Positions 54,152 through 62,511 of a DNA stretch of 64,000 nucleotides are shown piece after piece. The translations under genes were made by a program, and so were the position numbers. The DNA comes from Deltaproteobacteria bacterium. GTDB lineage: Bacteria; Desulfobacterota; Syntrophobacteria; Syntrophobacterales; Syntrophobacteraceae. Each line of letters begins with the position of its first letter. Position 1 is the first letter of the stretch. The DNA lies in assembly GCA_021780695.1 (NCBI GenBank), contig JAJXYD010000004.1, forward strand, positions 1 through 64,000. The letters run 5' to 3'. The notes beneath the pieces were generated by a model. That model saw only the letters and a program-made list of their open reading frames with translations. It was not told where the DNA came from and made no database searches.

Positions 54152-55097
54152 ACCCGGACCGCTTGCCACCGTGCAGGACCAGGGTCGCTTCGGCTTTCGC
54201 GATTCGGGCGTACCGGTTTGCGGCGCGATGGACCGGCAGGCGCTGCGCCTTGCGAACCTGCTGGCGGGAAACGGGGCGCATGCGGCCTGCATCGAGATCA
54301 CCCTGGGCGGCTTTGCGGCCCAGTTCCTGTGTGATGCCCGCTTCGCCCTTACCGGTGCAAAAACGCTGGCACAGTGCGGCGGAAGCCCCCTTCCCTTCTG
54401 GGAAGTCCACTTCGCGCGAAAAGGCGAAATTATCCAAACCGGGCCTCCGGTCTCAGGCATACGCACCTACCTTGCCGTGCAGGGAGGCATCGACGTCCCG
54501 GAGCTCATGGGCAGCAGGTCGACTTTTTTAAGGGGAAACCTTGGCGGATTTGAAGGAAGAAGCCTTCGAAGAGAAGACCTCCTTTTTGTGGGAGAGCCCG
54601 GAAAAACAGGCCCGTCTTTTCCGGTTTTTAAACTTCCCCCCGAACTGGTCCCGATTTATTCGGCAAACGCGCGGCTTCGCGTTTTGCCCGGCCCTCAGAT
54701 CGAACGGCTTACCCCCGAGGGGCTCCAAACCTTGTTTTCCTCCGAATATGTGGTTTCGAACAGATCCGACAGGATGGGCGCCATGCTTTGCGGACCGGCG
54801 GTCGAACTTAGCCGTGGAGGCGATATAATTTCCGAGGGCGCTTTCCCCGGAGCAGTTCAAATACCTGGAAATGGACAGCCGGTTCTCCTTGGCAGCGATT
54901 GCCAGACGACCGGAGGCTATGTGAAATGTGCAGCCGTAATAGAGGTGGACTTGCCTGTGGCCGCCCAGCTCGGTCCGGGCAACACCGTGGGCTTCGTCGA
55001 GGTAAGTCTTGACGAGGCCCGATCGGCTTATCTGAAAAATGAGTACCTGCTTGCAAGACTCTATGAAAACAGCGCAAAAGCCGGAGGTGCGACATGA
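54129..55097 (+). CDS. pxpC: 5-oxoprolinase subunit C (KipA-like)
   Basis: A 322-residue biotin-dependent-carboxylase-like (AHS2/KipA) subunit. Opening IEPGPLATVQDQGRFGFRDSGVPVCGAMDRQALRLANLL and blocks YLAVQGGIDVPELMGSRSTFLRGNLGG, SNRSDRMGAML and GNGQPVLLGSDCQTTGGY are diagnostic. The start is taken as TTG 54129 (RAIKIIEPG); no ATG lies near, and it overlaps pxpB, so translation is probably coupled. Its stop overlaps the pxpA ATG by four bases. Confidence 0.92.
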   Translation: MRAIKIIEPGPLATVQDQGRFGFRDSGVPVCGAMDRQALRLANLLAGNGAHAACIEITLGGFAAQFLCDARFALTGAKTLAQCGGSPLPFWEVHFARKGEIIQTGPPVSGIRTYLAVQGGIDVPELMGSRSTFLRGNLGGFEGRSLRREDLLFVGEPGKTGPSFPVFKLPPELVPIYSANARLRVLPGPQIERLTPEGLQTLFSSEYVVSNRSDRMGAMLCGPAVELSRGGDIISEGAFPGAVQIPGNGQPVLLGSDCQTTGGYVKCAAVIEVDLPVAAQLGPGNTVGFVEVSLDEARSAYLKNEYLLARLYENSAKAGGAT

Positions 55098-55867
55098 GAA
55101 TGGATATAAACTGCGATATGGGGGAAAGCTTTGGGGCCTATAGTCTGGGCGATGACGAAAAGATGATGGGCCTTGTAACATCGGTTAACATCGCCTGCGG
55201 CTACCACGCGGGAGACCCCGGGGTGATGGCCGCAACAGCCGCCCTCGCGGCCAAATATCGCCTCGCGGTGGGCGCTCATCCCGGCTACCCCGATCTGTTG
55301 GGATTTGGCCGGCGCGCTATGCAAACATTTCCCGGCGAGATAAAAAACTACATCCTCTACCAGGTAGGCGCTCTTTGCGCTTTTTTGAAAGAAAATCGCT
55401 TGCGCCTCCAGCATGTCAAACCGCACGGAGCCCTCTACAATCTGGCGGCAAAAGAGGAAAGAGCCGCACACGAGGTTATTGCCGCCCTAAAGGCTTACGA
55501 TCCCGAGCTTATCCTGGTAGTCCCCGCCGGGTCCCTTTGCGAAAAGATGGCGGTTTCGGCCGGGCTAAGAGTTGCCGGGGAGGCTTTTGCGGATCGAGCT
55601 TACCTCGCCTCCGGAGAGCTTGCGCCCCGGACCATGGAGGGTGCGGTTATTGGGGACCCGGAGCTCGTTCGTCAAAGGGTCCTTTCCCTGGTCCGCTCCG
55701 GAAGGATTACCTCACTCGATGGCCGACAAATCGAGCTTAAGGCCCAAACCCTTTGTATTCACTCCGATACGGCCGGAGCAATCAGGCTTGCGCGCACTGT
55801 CCGCGAGGCCCTGGCGCAGGCAGGCGTGGACGCGGCGCCGATGGGCTCGGTTTTGCCGGGTTTATAG
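55094..55867 (+). CDS. pxpA: 5-oxoprolinase subunit A (LamB/YcsF family)
   Basis: A 257-residue cytoplasmic subunit. Signature blocks: DINCDMGESFGAYSLGDD at the N-terminus, VNIACGYHAGDPGVM, GAHPGYPDLLGFGRRAM, VKPHGALYN and CIHSDTAGA. With PxpB and PxpC it hydrolyses 5-oxoproline. GGAGG precedes the ATG, which overlaps the pxpC stop. The family length is about 250 residues. Confidence 0.95.
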   Translation: MRMDINCDMGESFGAYSLGDDEKMMGLVTSVNIACGYHAGDPGVMAATAALAAKYRLAVGAHPGYPDLLGFGRRAMQTFPGEIKNYILYQVGALCAFLKENRLRLQHVKPHGALYNLAAKEERAAHEVIAALKAYDPELILVVPAGSLCEKMAVSAGLRVAGEAFADRAYLASGELAPRTMEGAVIGDPELVRQRVLSLVRSGRITSLDGRQIELKAQTLCIHSDTAGAIRLARTVREALAQAGVDAAPMGSVLPGL

Positions 55868-55883
55868 CCCCCAAAACCCCGGG

Positions 55884-56339
55884 TCACTGTTGCCCCTGAT
55901 TTATCATTTCTTCCAACTCGGCTATCCGGGGTTCGAGTTCAGCCATTTCGATCAATCTTCGATAAGACTCGGTAAGGTCTTTTAGGGCTCGCACCTCTGT
56001 GGTGGTCATTTCCCCTGCCTCAAACCTTGCGGAAACGGCGGCAAAAAATTTCGCCAGGTCGGCCGAACCGCTCACCGGAGGAAGACCCGGTGGAAGCGAC
56101 CAGCCTTTCCTTGGGGGAACAAGCCGCTCGATGCAAATCCGCAGACATGTCTTGTCGCCGCTTAGAGCCATCTCGACGACTTTTCGCACAAGACCTTCGG
56201 CCTCATCTTGAAGCAGCGCCTGAGCGATCAGAGTAGCCTTGTTGCGGCTTCCTGTGGGTCGCCCCAGGGGATTGCCGGATTTACCCTTCGGAAAAGGGCG
56301 TCCCCCCCTGGTTCGTTTGCCTTCAGTTCCTTGCTCCAT
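55884..56339 (-). CDS. DUF5681-domain protein
   Basis: A 151-residue protein whose N-terminal GGRPFPKGKSGNPLGRPTGSRNKAT matches the DUF5681 pattern, followed by LRICIERLVPPRK. The remaining half is predicted helical (LTESYRRLIEMAELEPRIAELEEMI). Function is unknown; similar proteins are found singly in bacterial genomes and sometimes near phage packaging genes, but no phage genes are here. The ATG at 56339 follows CGGGAG by eight bases. Convergent with pxpA. Confidence 0.8.
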   Translation of the reverse strand: MEQGTEGKRTRGGRPFPKGKSGNPLGRPTGSRNKATLIAQALLQDEAEGLVRKVVEMALSGDKTCLRICIERLVPPRKGWSLPPGLPPVSGSADLAKFFAAVSARFEAGEMTTTEVRALKDLTESYRRLIEMAELEPRIAELEEMINQGQQ

Positions 56340-56582
56340 TGCCTGTAACTCCCGGGGTTGGAAAACCGCACAACAGCCCTTTAGCCTGGCCAAACCTAGC
56401 ACGGGAGAAAGAAAGAGCGCAAGAAGGCAACTGGAAACGGCAATGGATGGGGCAGCCAAGAGCGGCAACCAGAAAGGGCAAAAACCGCGAGGATCTAGCG
56501 CGGGACAAAGTCTTTAGACATTTATTTTCGCCTTGCCCCTCAGGCAATTTTTCCCTTTTTTGCCCCAGAGGCAGGAACAAAA

Positions 56583-57665
56583 CTAACTGCGCCGCTTCAA
56601 GCCTTCGGCTGCATCGCCGGCTTGCAGGAAATATTTTTGCTTAAATCGCAGTGCAACATTCACAAGACTTATCAGAACCGGCACTTCAACCAGGGGACCG
56701 ATCACCGCGGCAAAAGCCTCCCCGGAGTTTACCCCGAAAACCGCGATAGCTACCGCTATTGCCAGTTCGAAGTTGTTGGACGCGGCGGTAAAACTCAAGG
56801 TCGCCGTTTGGCCGTAAGTGGCCCCGACCTTCCAGGACATGTAAAAGGTGACCAGGAACATGACCAGAAAGTAGATGCAAAGCGGAACGGCTATGCGGAT
56901 TACATCGAGGGGAAGCTCCACTATATATTGGCCCTTGAGGGAAAACATCACGATAATGGTGAACAGAAGCGCTATCAGCGTAATCGGGCTGATTTTGGGG
57001 ATATAGCGTTTTTCGTACCACTCCCGGCCCTTGGTCTTTAAGCCGATCAGCCTCGAAAGCATCCCCGCGATAAAAGGGATGCCCAGGTAGAAAAAGACGC
57101 TTTCCGCAATCTGTTTCATGGAAATATCGACGACGGCCCCCGTTATGCCGATCCACTTCGGAAGTATGGTAATGAAGATATAGGCGTAAACCGAGAAAAA
57201 GAGGACCTGGAAGATGGAATTAAAGGCCACGAGCCCCGCGCAGTATTCCGTGTCCCCGCCGGCCAGATCGTTCCAGACAATCACCATGGCGATGCAGCGC
57301 GCAAGGCCTATCATGATCAGTCCCACCATGTAGTCATGGTGGCCGGACAGGAAGGTGACGGCCAGAAGGAACATGAGGATCGGGCCGATTATCCAGTTTT
57401 GCACCAGGGAAAGCGCCAGCACCTTGAAATTTCGGAATACCCCTGCTAATTCTTCGTACTTCACCTTGGCAAGGGGAGGATACATCATCAATATCAGACC
57501 GGCCGCGATCGGAATGTTGGTAGTTCCAACCTGGAAATAGTCGATCACGTTCTTTACCCCCGGATAAAGCCAGCCGCCCCCGACACCCACGAACATGGCC
57601 AGGAAAATCCAAAGGGTCAGATACCGATCGAGAAATGACAACCGCCTGGACACCGATTCAGCCAT
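56583..57665 (-). CDS. acr3: Acr3-family arsenite efflux permease
   Basis: A 360-residue membrane protein with about ten helices that exports arsenite. The conserved Cys of helix 4 is in [19 protein letters not shown], essential in characterised Acr3 proteins, and the family-typical [24 protein letters not shown] is near the end. Start at ATG 57665 behind AAGGGGG. It is the last gene of an operon running arsR, two thioredoxin-like genes, an Fe-S protein and acr3. Confidence 0.93.
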   Translation of the reverse strand: MAESVSRRLSFLDRYLTLWIFLAMFVGVGGGWLYPGVKNVIDYFQVGTTNIPIAAGLILMMYPPLAKVKYEELAGVFRNFKVLALSLVQNWIIGPILMFLLAVTFLSGHHDYMVGLIMIGLARCIAMVIVWNDLAGGDTEYCAGLVAFNSIFQVLFFSVYAYIFITILPKWIGITGAVVDISMKQIAESVFFYLGIPFIAGMLSRLIGLKTKGREWYEKRYIPKISPITLIALLFTIIVMFSLKGQYIVELPLDVIRIAVPLCIYFLVMFLVTFYMSWKVGATYGQTATLSFTAASNNFELAIAVAIAVFGVNSGEAFAAVIGPLVEVPVLISLVNVALRFKQKYFLQAGDAAEGLKRRS

Positions 57666-57696
57666 AAGAGTCCCCCTTGCTGTTTTTTCCCTTTTC

Positions 57697-58218
57697 TCAG
57701 TCGAACTTGAAGCGACCAAGGTAGGCGTCAAGTTTTTCCCGGCTCTCCGCGCCAAGGGGCGGACAAGCCTCGGAGCCTTTTCCGCCTTCAGCCGCCTGGG
57801 TGGCGAACACCATGCACGTCGGCTGACCGCATTGGCCGCAATTGGTCTTTGGCAGAAGCTTTAATATTTCGATCACCTTTGGTTTCGGAGCACCTTCAAA
57901 TTGCGGCGTAATCTCGCTGCGACGCTCCCAGGCTGAGTTTATCTCCTGCTTTAGCCACTCCGTTATTTTATCGCCCTCCACTTCGTCTCTTAAAGCATTG
58001 ATGCAGATTTTCCTCGGATGAACGGCGATCAGTTTCCCATGTATTCTAAAGGAAACGCACGGAGGCTCCTTCATGTATTGAAAGCCCCCGAGCACCGCAT
58101 TGAGGTAGGGCAAAACTTCGGAGATGTCCTCATCGAGATGAACGATATAATGCAATGCTTCGGCTTCCGGCCTGCACTCAGGTCGAATTATTTCCTTGCG
58201 CCAGCCTTGTAGCAACAT
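57697..58218 (-). CDS. Fe-S cluster protein of arsenic operon
   Basis: A 173-residue protein. The C-terminal region [36 protein letters not shown] has the four-Cys pattern (C-x2-C-x4-C-x16-C) of the 4Fe-4S domain found in the CODH/ACS corrinoid protein. The N-terminal half contains [17 protein letters not shown] and a [10 protein letters not shown] block. Such proteins travel with arsenic genes in anaerobes; the reaction is unknown. The ATG at 58218 follows GGGAGG by seven bases. Genes on both sides are 20-31 bases away, so cotranscription is likely. Confidence 0.82.
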   Translation of the reverse strand: MLLQGWRKEIIRPECRPEAEALHYIVHLDEDISEVLPYLNAVLGGFQYMKEPPCVSFRIHGKLIAVHPRKICINALRDEVEGDKITEWLKQEINSAWERRSEITPQFEGAPKPKVIEILKLLPKTNCGQCGQPTCMVFATQAAEGGKGSEACPPLGAESREKLDAYLGRFKFD

Positions 58219-58237
58219 GGTTTGCCTCCCTGATCCG

Positions 58238-58741
58238 TTAAGAAGATGCAGCGGCCCCGACCAGCCATTTTTTAACCCTCTCCCTTGCGGGAACACCGCC
58301 CACGGCCATAACGCGGCCACCAATAACAAGCGCGGGCGTCCCCGCCACCCCATACCCCGCGATTTCTTTTAGATCGCTTACCTGGTCAACCTCAGCGGGC
58401 AGGTTTAGCTCGGTTAGCACTTCCATTACCAGCTGCGCCAGGCCGTGACATTGCGGACAGCCAACTCCCAGGACTTTAATGCTTAGCCCCACGGGGGCGA
58501 CTTCGCCAAAGGGCTTACCGAGATATTTTTTAAACTCCCCAAGGAGGGCCCTTGCGTAGTCCTGCCCGGCCTCGCGCGGGATATAGTTGTCCCTGCCCAG
58601 TTCGGCCAGCATGAAAGAACAAACCTCTTCATCGGATTTATCCGCATGGGTCTCCGCCATCTTTCCCATGAGCGGTTTGAGGCCGATAATGCCAACCGGG
58701 ATCTTGCCCACGTTGATTCGCGTAACGTCTCCTTTAGCCAT
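58238..58741 (-). CDS. thioredoxin-like (CPQC) protein with extra N-terminal domain
   Basis: A 167-residue protein. Residues about 87-165 form a redox-active disulfide domain (SIKVLGVGCPQCHGLAQLV ... GTPALVIGGRVMAVGGV), with the CPQC pair at the thioredoxin active-site position. Residues about 1-80 (KIPVGIIGLKPLMGKMAETH, then NYIPREAGQDYARALLGEFKKYLG) form a helical domain of unknown role fused in front. I prefer ATG 58741 (GGAG six bases upstream) to ATG 58762. It may reduce arsenate or deliver arsenite to the exporter. Confidence 0.8.
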   Translation of the reverse strand: MAKGDVTRINVGKIPVGIIGLKPLMGKMAETHADKSDEEVCSFMLAELGRDNYIPREAGQDYARALLGEFKKYLGKPFGEVAPVGLSIKVLGVGCPQCHGLAQLVMEVLTELNLPAEVDQVSDLKEIAGYGVAGTPALVIGGRVMAVGGVPARERVKKWLVGAAASS

Positions 58742-58785
58742 CTCTATCTCCGGAGGCTGCATATTTTTAGTTCTGCCGCTCCCGT

Positions 58786-59019
58786 CTATTCTTTGATCCA
58801 GGATTTCACATCGGCTTTCGAAGGGACCTTTCCAACCGACTTCACAGCAGCGTCAACCATCACCGCCGGGGTGCTAAAGATCCCGTGTTTGGCGATTTCA
58901 GCAATATCGCTGACATATTCCACCCTGGCCGAAGAACCCGCCTCCTCAATGGCTTGCCTTACGACCTTTTCGGTTTCATGGCATTTCTTGCAGCCCGGTC
59001 CTAGTATTTTGACCACCAT
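58786..59019 (-). CDS. small thioredoxin-like redox protein (CKKC)
   Basis: A 77-residue thioredoxin-fold protein of the redox-active-disulfide-protein-2 family: VKILGPGCKKCHETEKVV at the N-terminus gives the C-x2-C pair, and YVSDIAEIAKHGIFSTPAVMVDA holds the cis-Pro. AGGAGG lies before the ATG. Gene order with arsR directly upstream suggests a thiol donor or arsenic-binding role, but this is inference. Confidence 0.88.
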   Translation of the reverse strand: MVVKILGPGCKKCHETEKVVRQAIEEAGSSARVEYVSDIAEIAKHGIFSTPAVMVDAAVKSVGKVPSKADVKSWIKE

Positions 59020-59034
59020 TGTTTTTCCTCCTTC

Positions 59035-59448
59035 TCAAAACGATGCATCGCAGTCGGAGCGCCCAAGAGAAGCGGACCGTTTTTCATCGTCTGTCTTGAG
59101 CAGCTTGATTTTGCACACGGTTTCCCGGTCTATGCCCGGGAGGCGTTGGACAAGGGGGGCGATTTGCGGATCGTCTTTTAGCCAATGCCTCAAATTGCCA
59201 AGCAGACAAGCCGCATAGGGACTGCTGTCCCCGTCGCTAAGAGAGTATTCCACCCAGAGCCCGCTTTTGCGGGAGCTCACAAATCCCGCATCCTCCAACA
59301 CCTTCAGGTGATTGGAAACTGTGGGCTGCGCAATCCCCAGGAGCGCCTGCAATTCGCAAACGCATAAGGATCTTTGCTGGAGCAACTTCAGGATCTTTAC
59401 CCGGTTAGGATCGGAAAGGGCCTTCATGGCCTTCATAAATTTTTGCAT
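59035..59448 (-). CDS. arsR: ArsR-family metalloregulator
   Basis: A 137-residue winged-helix repressor. MKAMKALSDPNRVKILKLLQQRSLCVCELQALLGIAQPTVSNHLKVLEDAGFV contains the LCVCEL arsenic-binding box (Cys-x-Cys), matching ELCVCDL of ArsR. It should repress the operon and release on binding arsenite. The C-terminus is longer than usual and carries two further Cys (VCKIK and SDCDASF). First gene of the operon; ATG preceded by GGTGAG. A near-consensus promoter lies about 35 bases upstream. Confidence 0.93.
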   Translation of the reverse strand: MQKFMKAMKALSDPNRVKILKLLQQRSLCVCELQALLGIAQPTVSNHLKVLEDAGFVSSRKSGLWVEYSLSDGDSSPYAACLLGNLRHWLKDDPQIAPLVQRLPGIDRETVCKIKLLKTDDEKRSASLGRSDCDASF

Positions 59449-59480
59449 ATTTTCTCACCCCCAATAGATTTGCAATTCTC

Positions 59481-59509
59481 AATATACTTTATAAATCGAT
59501 AGATGTCAA
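59481..59509 (-). promoter_or_regulatory. sigma-70 promoter of arsenic operon
   Basis: On the minus strand TTGACA (59504-59509) and TATATT (59481-59486) are exactly 17 bases apart. The spacer TCTATCGATTTATAAAG contains the symmetrical ATCGAT, a likely part of an ArsR operator that would block the polymerase. Predicted start about 59474, 26 bases before the ATG. Confidence 0.75.
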
Positions 59510-59799
59510 TTTCATTACAGCAAGCTAAAGGCGTAGCAACCGGCTTCCACTCAGATTGAAAGCCAGACGCAGGAGCGGGGCAATCGAATTTGCAAATAAC
59601 AATTTATAAATGCTTTAGGAAGGCTGAGGCAAAAATCTTGGCGAAGCTGCCCCTTTTTTTGGGGTCAAAATGTTTCCAAAACCATCCGGGAAGGGAACGA
59701 AATGTTTCTATCCGGAACCTGTGAAGAAACGCCGTAAACCGGCGTCCTCCCAGATCCCGTTTGTATTCTTGCCCGGGTGCGCAAAGGCCGTGGCGTCTT
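59510..59799. other. gene-free stretch between arsR and DUF169 gene
   Basis: About 290 bases. TTTGCAA ... TTTATAAAT at 59590-59609 echoes the TTTGCAA ... TTTATAAAT of the arsR promoter region at 59469-59498, a possible second operator. CCCC-T7-GGGG at about 59651-59665 is a small hairpin. Confidence 0.35.
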
Positions 59800-60627
59800 T
59801 TAGACCGCTTCGAATTTTAAAAGCGGACACCCCCCGCAGATATCCATTCCCGGCCAGGGCTGACCGCCTTCATGGAGAAGCGAGGACCCGCCCGTTTCGC
59901 TCACCCGCCTTAGCAACTGCGCCGCGCTGTCTTTTATCCGCGCCCCGGGAATAAACAGATTCAACATCGCCATATCGGTCTTTCCGGACGTTTTGCTTCC
60001 GGCGCACATCGTGGTCATGTTGGCCGTATTGTGCTCCAAGGCCCAGAGCGAACCCGAACATACCGCCGAATTGGGCGAGTGGTTAAAGGTCAGGCTGCTT
60101 TGACCGGTCGCGCCCATATAGTCGTTTAGTACATGGTACGCCTGATAGGGCAGCAGCATAAAAAAGACGATGTCCGGATCGAGCCCCGATGCATCGAACA
60201 TGGACAGGGGGGCGGTATAAACCCCGAAACAACTTCCGGAGGCAAGCCTGGCTTTGGCCAGGGTCGCTTCCCAGGCAAGTTTTTCGTCGCGGAGGTATTT
60301 CATGTGTTTTTTCGTGTCTTTTTCCCGGTCGGGCTCCCGGTAGCCAAACACCAGCCTGGCGTTTTCACACGACAGGCCACGAGGGGACATAAACATGGCC
60401 TTGTGCCCTCCACGGGCCAGGGCCAACTGCTGGCAATAGGTGATTTTGGCCTTGACCCTTGCATTGATTTTATACCGGGCTATTTCGGCTTCATCCGAGC
60501 AGAATTTGATTCCCACGGGATCAAAATCCGGCCTGATATAATAAATATAGGCGTCCGATACATCGGTATAAGTGAGCAGGCTGCGGTCCTTAGCCGCTAT
60601 AGCCGCCATTGTTTCGCGCAATCCCAT
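59800..60627 (-). CDS. DUF169-domain protein
   Basis: A 275-residue cytoplasmic protein of the DUF169 family, common in methanogens and anaerobic bacteria. Family blocks: FDPVGIKF near the N-terminus, TYCQQLALARGGHKAMFMSPRGLSCENARLVFGYRE in the centre, FGVYTAPLSMFD and ANMTTMCAGSKTSGKTDMAM towards the end, with several conserved cysteines that hint at metal or redox chemistry. The function is not known. AAAGGAG is eight bases before the ATG. It is divergent from the exporter operon across a 500-base gap with operator-like symmetry. Confidence 0.85.
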   Translation of the reverse strand: MGLRETMAAIAAKDRSLLTYTDVSDAYIYYIRPDFDPVGIKFCSDEAEIARYKINARVKAKITYCQQLALARGGHKAMFMSPRGLSCENARLVFGYREPDREKDTKKHMKYLRDEKLAWEATLAKARLASGSCFGVYTAPLSMFDASGLDPDIVFFMLLPYQAYHVLNDYMGATGQSSLTFNHSPNSAVCSGSLWALEHNTANMTTMCAGSKTSGKTDMAMLNLFIPGARIKDSAAQLLRRVSETGGSSLLHEGGQPWPGMDICGGCPLLKFEAV

Positions 60628-60859
60628 GGTAAATTCTCCTTTACTTATTCCGCCAAAATTTGCTCCGCTTTGTTTGAAACCGGATACCTTCTACCGGCTC
60701 CTGTCTTTTTTGCCGCCGCTTCCGATCTTAGGCAAGGACAATGCCAAAGGAACTCATGCCGTCTTCCTCCGCCTGGAGGCGGGATTGGGGTTAAAGCTCA
60801 CCTGAGCGCTCACGAATATTTATTGGTTCGATCGGCTCGCGGAGCAGGCACAAAAAATC

Positions 60860-60887
60860 ACAATATATTCTCGTATCACTATATTGT
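60860..60887. promoter_or_regulatory. 28-bp palindromic operator candidate
   Basis: ACAATATA (60860-60867) and TATATTGT (60880-60887) are exact reverse complements with a 12-base centre. The spacing, one to two helical turns, suits a dimeric TetR, GntR or MarR-type regulator. It lies in the divergent region between the DUF169 gene and the exporter operon. Confidence 0.5.
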
Positions 60888-60918
60888 ATCCATTTTTCGC
60901 CTTCAGTTTAAATCTTAA

Positions 60919-60947
60919 TTGACATTATATTGCTATATCCCTATACA
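60919..60947 (+). promoter_or_regulatory. sigma-70 promoter of exporter operon
   Basis: TTGACA (60919-60924) and TATACA (60942-60947) are 17 bases apart. The predicted start, about 60954-60956, coincides with the first base of the inverted repeat that begins the leader. Confidence 0.65.
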
Positions 60948-60955
60948 TTAAACAC

Positions 60956-61036
60956 CAATTCCATCGAAATATTCGAGGAGCCGCGGCGCGAAAACCGCAC
61001 TCGATAACGAGCCCGAAAGGCGCTCCGATGGAATTG
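60956..61036 (+). ncRNA. candidate structured leader RNA (riboswitch-like)
   Basis: CAATTCCATCG (60956-60966) and CGATGGAATTG (61026-61036) form a perfect 11-bp closing stem around 59 bases. Inside are possible hairpins GCGG/CCGC, CTCG-ATAA-CGAG and a GAAA-capped GAGCCC/GGCGCTC stem. It starts where the predicted transcript begins and ends 91 bases before the tolC-like ATG. No known riboswitch class was recognised. It may be a cis-regulatory leader; it could also be an accidental or transposon-derived inverted repeat. Confidence 0.4.
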
Positions 61037-61127
61037 TACGGCGCATCGGACATGGCTGCCACTATTTTTTAACCCTGCCTGATGTTCCATCCAGGACTAG
61101 AGAAATTTCGGGAGGGGAAATCCTAAT

Positions 61128-62468
61128 ATGCAACTACACGCTTCGTCTATTTCCGGTTCGCTTCGCCTGAGGTTTTTCGTCGTAACGGTCCTTTTGACGA
61201 TGGTCACCGCCGCAACTGCCCGGGCCGACGATTTGCAGACCGCTTATGAGCAGGCCCAGGCCACCTCTCCGACCATTGCCCAGGCAAAGGCCGAACTCGA
61301 CGCCGATTTTCAAACCCGTCCTCTGGCGCGAGCGGCGCTTTTGCCTCACCTTGGCGCCGATCTGAGCGGAGGGATAAACAGCGCGCGCGTTACGGGGTTT
61401 GGCAGCCGTCCAATCGATACGGGATACCATTCCGACAATTTGAGCGCCACTTTGACACAGTCGCTATTCGACGGCCAGGCCTGGGAGTCCCTCAAGCAGG
61501 CCGGCAGCCGGATACGCGTCGGCGAAGAGGCCCTTGCCGCCGCCGAACAGTCCCTCATGCTCGATGTCACGCAGGCATACTTCACAGCGCTTCAGGCACA
61601 GGCAAACGAACGTGTTGCCCGCCGGCAGGTGGAACTGTTGCAGGCGATCGCAGATCAGACAAAATCAAGTTTGCGGATCGGCACAGGGGACATCATCTCC
61701 CAACAGGAGGCCCAGGCCAAGCTTGACAACGCAAAGACAGACCTGATCGTGGCAAATAATCAGGTAGCGGTTGCGAAGGCTCAATTGCAGCGGTTGACCC
61801 ATCACGGCGCCGGTGCGCTGCAGGATGTTGAAGAGCTGCGCGTGATAAGTCCCAGGCCCGATTCGCCGGCACCCTGGATCGAAAGCGCCATGAGGAACCA
61901 GCCTCTGCTCGAACAGGCAAGGGCAACCCTTAAGACGGCTAAAGAGCAGGTGGAGTTTGAAAAAAGAGCCCGTTGGCCCACCCTTAGTCTCAACGGATTT
62001 GTCGGGCACTCGGCAGGCACGCTGATCCCACCCCTGGCGATAAACCAAACGGGGGCGGTGGTAAACCTCTCGATCCCTTTTATGGAAGGCGGGGCCATAA
62101 GGGCGAAGGTTCGTCAGGCCGAAGCGCTCTCGCGGGCGAGCGGGGACAAAGTGCTCGCCCTCAAGGACCAAATCAGGTTGAACACCCAGGCCGCCTTTCT
62201 TACGCTGCAAAACAGCGTTGCGAGATTCGAGGCCGCCAGGGACTCGGTTGCCTCGGCCCGCATTTCCATGGAGGGGACTCGAAAGGGCTATGAAATCGGC
62301 TCCCGGTCCATTGTCGACCTTCTTACGGCAACCACCGACTATGCGGCGGCCCAGCGCAATTACTACCTGGCACTGTATACGCACCTTGTGGCCCGCGTTC
62401 AGCTCAAGGCCGCGGCGGGAGTTCTCACCTCAAAGGACATCGAGTCCATAAACACCTTGCTGCACTAA
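61128..62468 (+). CDS. TolC-family outer-membrane efflux protein
   Basis: A 446-residue channel protein with a signal peptide (to about residue 32, TAATARA-DD) and no lipobox Cys. Two OEP repeats with coiled-coil helices (QAYFTALQAQANERVARRQVELLQA; LTATTDYAAAQRNYYLALYTHLVARVQLKAAAGVL) identify it. SLFDGQAWESLKQAG and PFMEGGAIRAKVRQAE are the conserved strand-turn motifs. It is the first gene of an operon with HlyD and ABC genes and should be the outer channel for that exporter. AGGGGA lies ten bases before the ATG. Confidence 0.92.
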   Translation: MQLHASSISGSLRLRFFVVTVLLTMVTAATARADDLQTAYEQAQATSPTIAQAKAELDADFQTRPLARAALLPHLGADLSGGINSARVTGFGSRPIDTGYHSDNLSATLTQSLFDGQAWESLKQAGSRIRVGEEALAAAEQSLMLDVTQAYFTALQAQANERVARRQVELLQAIADQTKSSLRIGTGDIISQQEAQAKLDNAKTDLIVANNQVAVAKAQLQRLTHHGAGALQDVEELRVISPRPDSPAPWIESAMRNQPLLEQARATLKTAKEQVEFEKRARWPTLSLNGFVGHSAGTLIPPLAINQTGAVVNLSIPFMEGGAIRAKVRQAEALSRASGDKVLALKDQIRLNTQAAFLTLQNSVARFEAARDSVASARISMEGTRKGYEIGSRSIVDLLTATTDYAAAQRNYYLALYTHLVARVQLKAAAGVLTSKDIESINTLLH

Positions 62469-62511
62469 CGTTTTCACGGCAGGGAAGAGAAACGGAGGCC
62501 CATAGACGGCA

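Noticed and set aside
55884..56339. Prophage remnant suggested by DUF5681
   Set aside because: No other phage gene, integrase or attachment site is present nearby.
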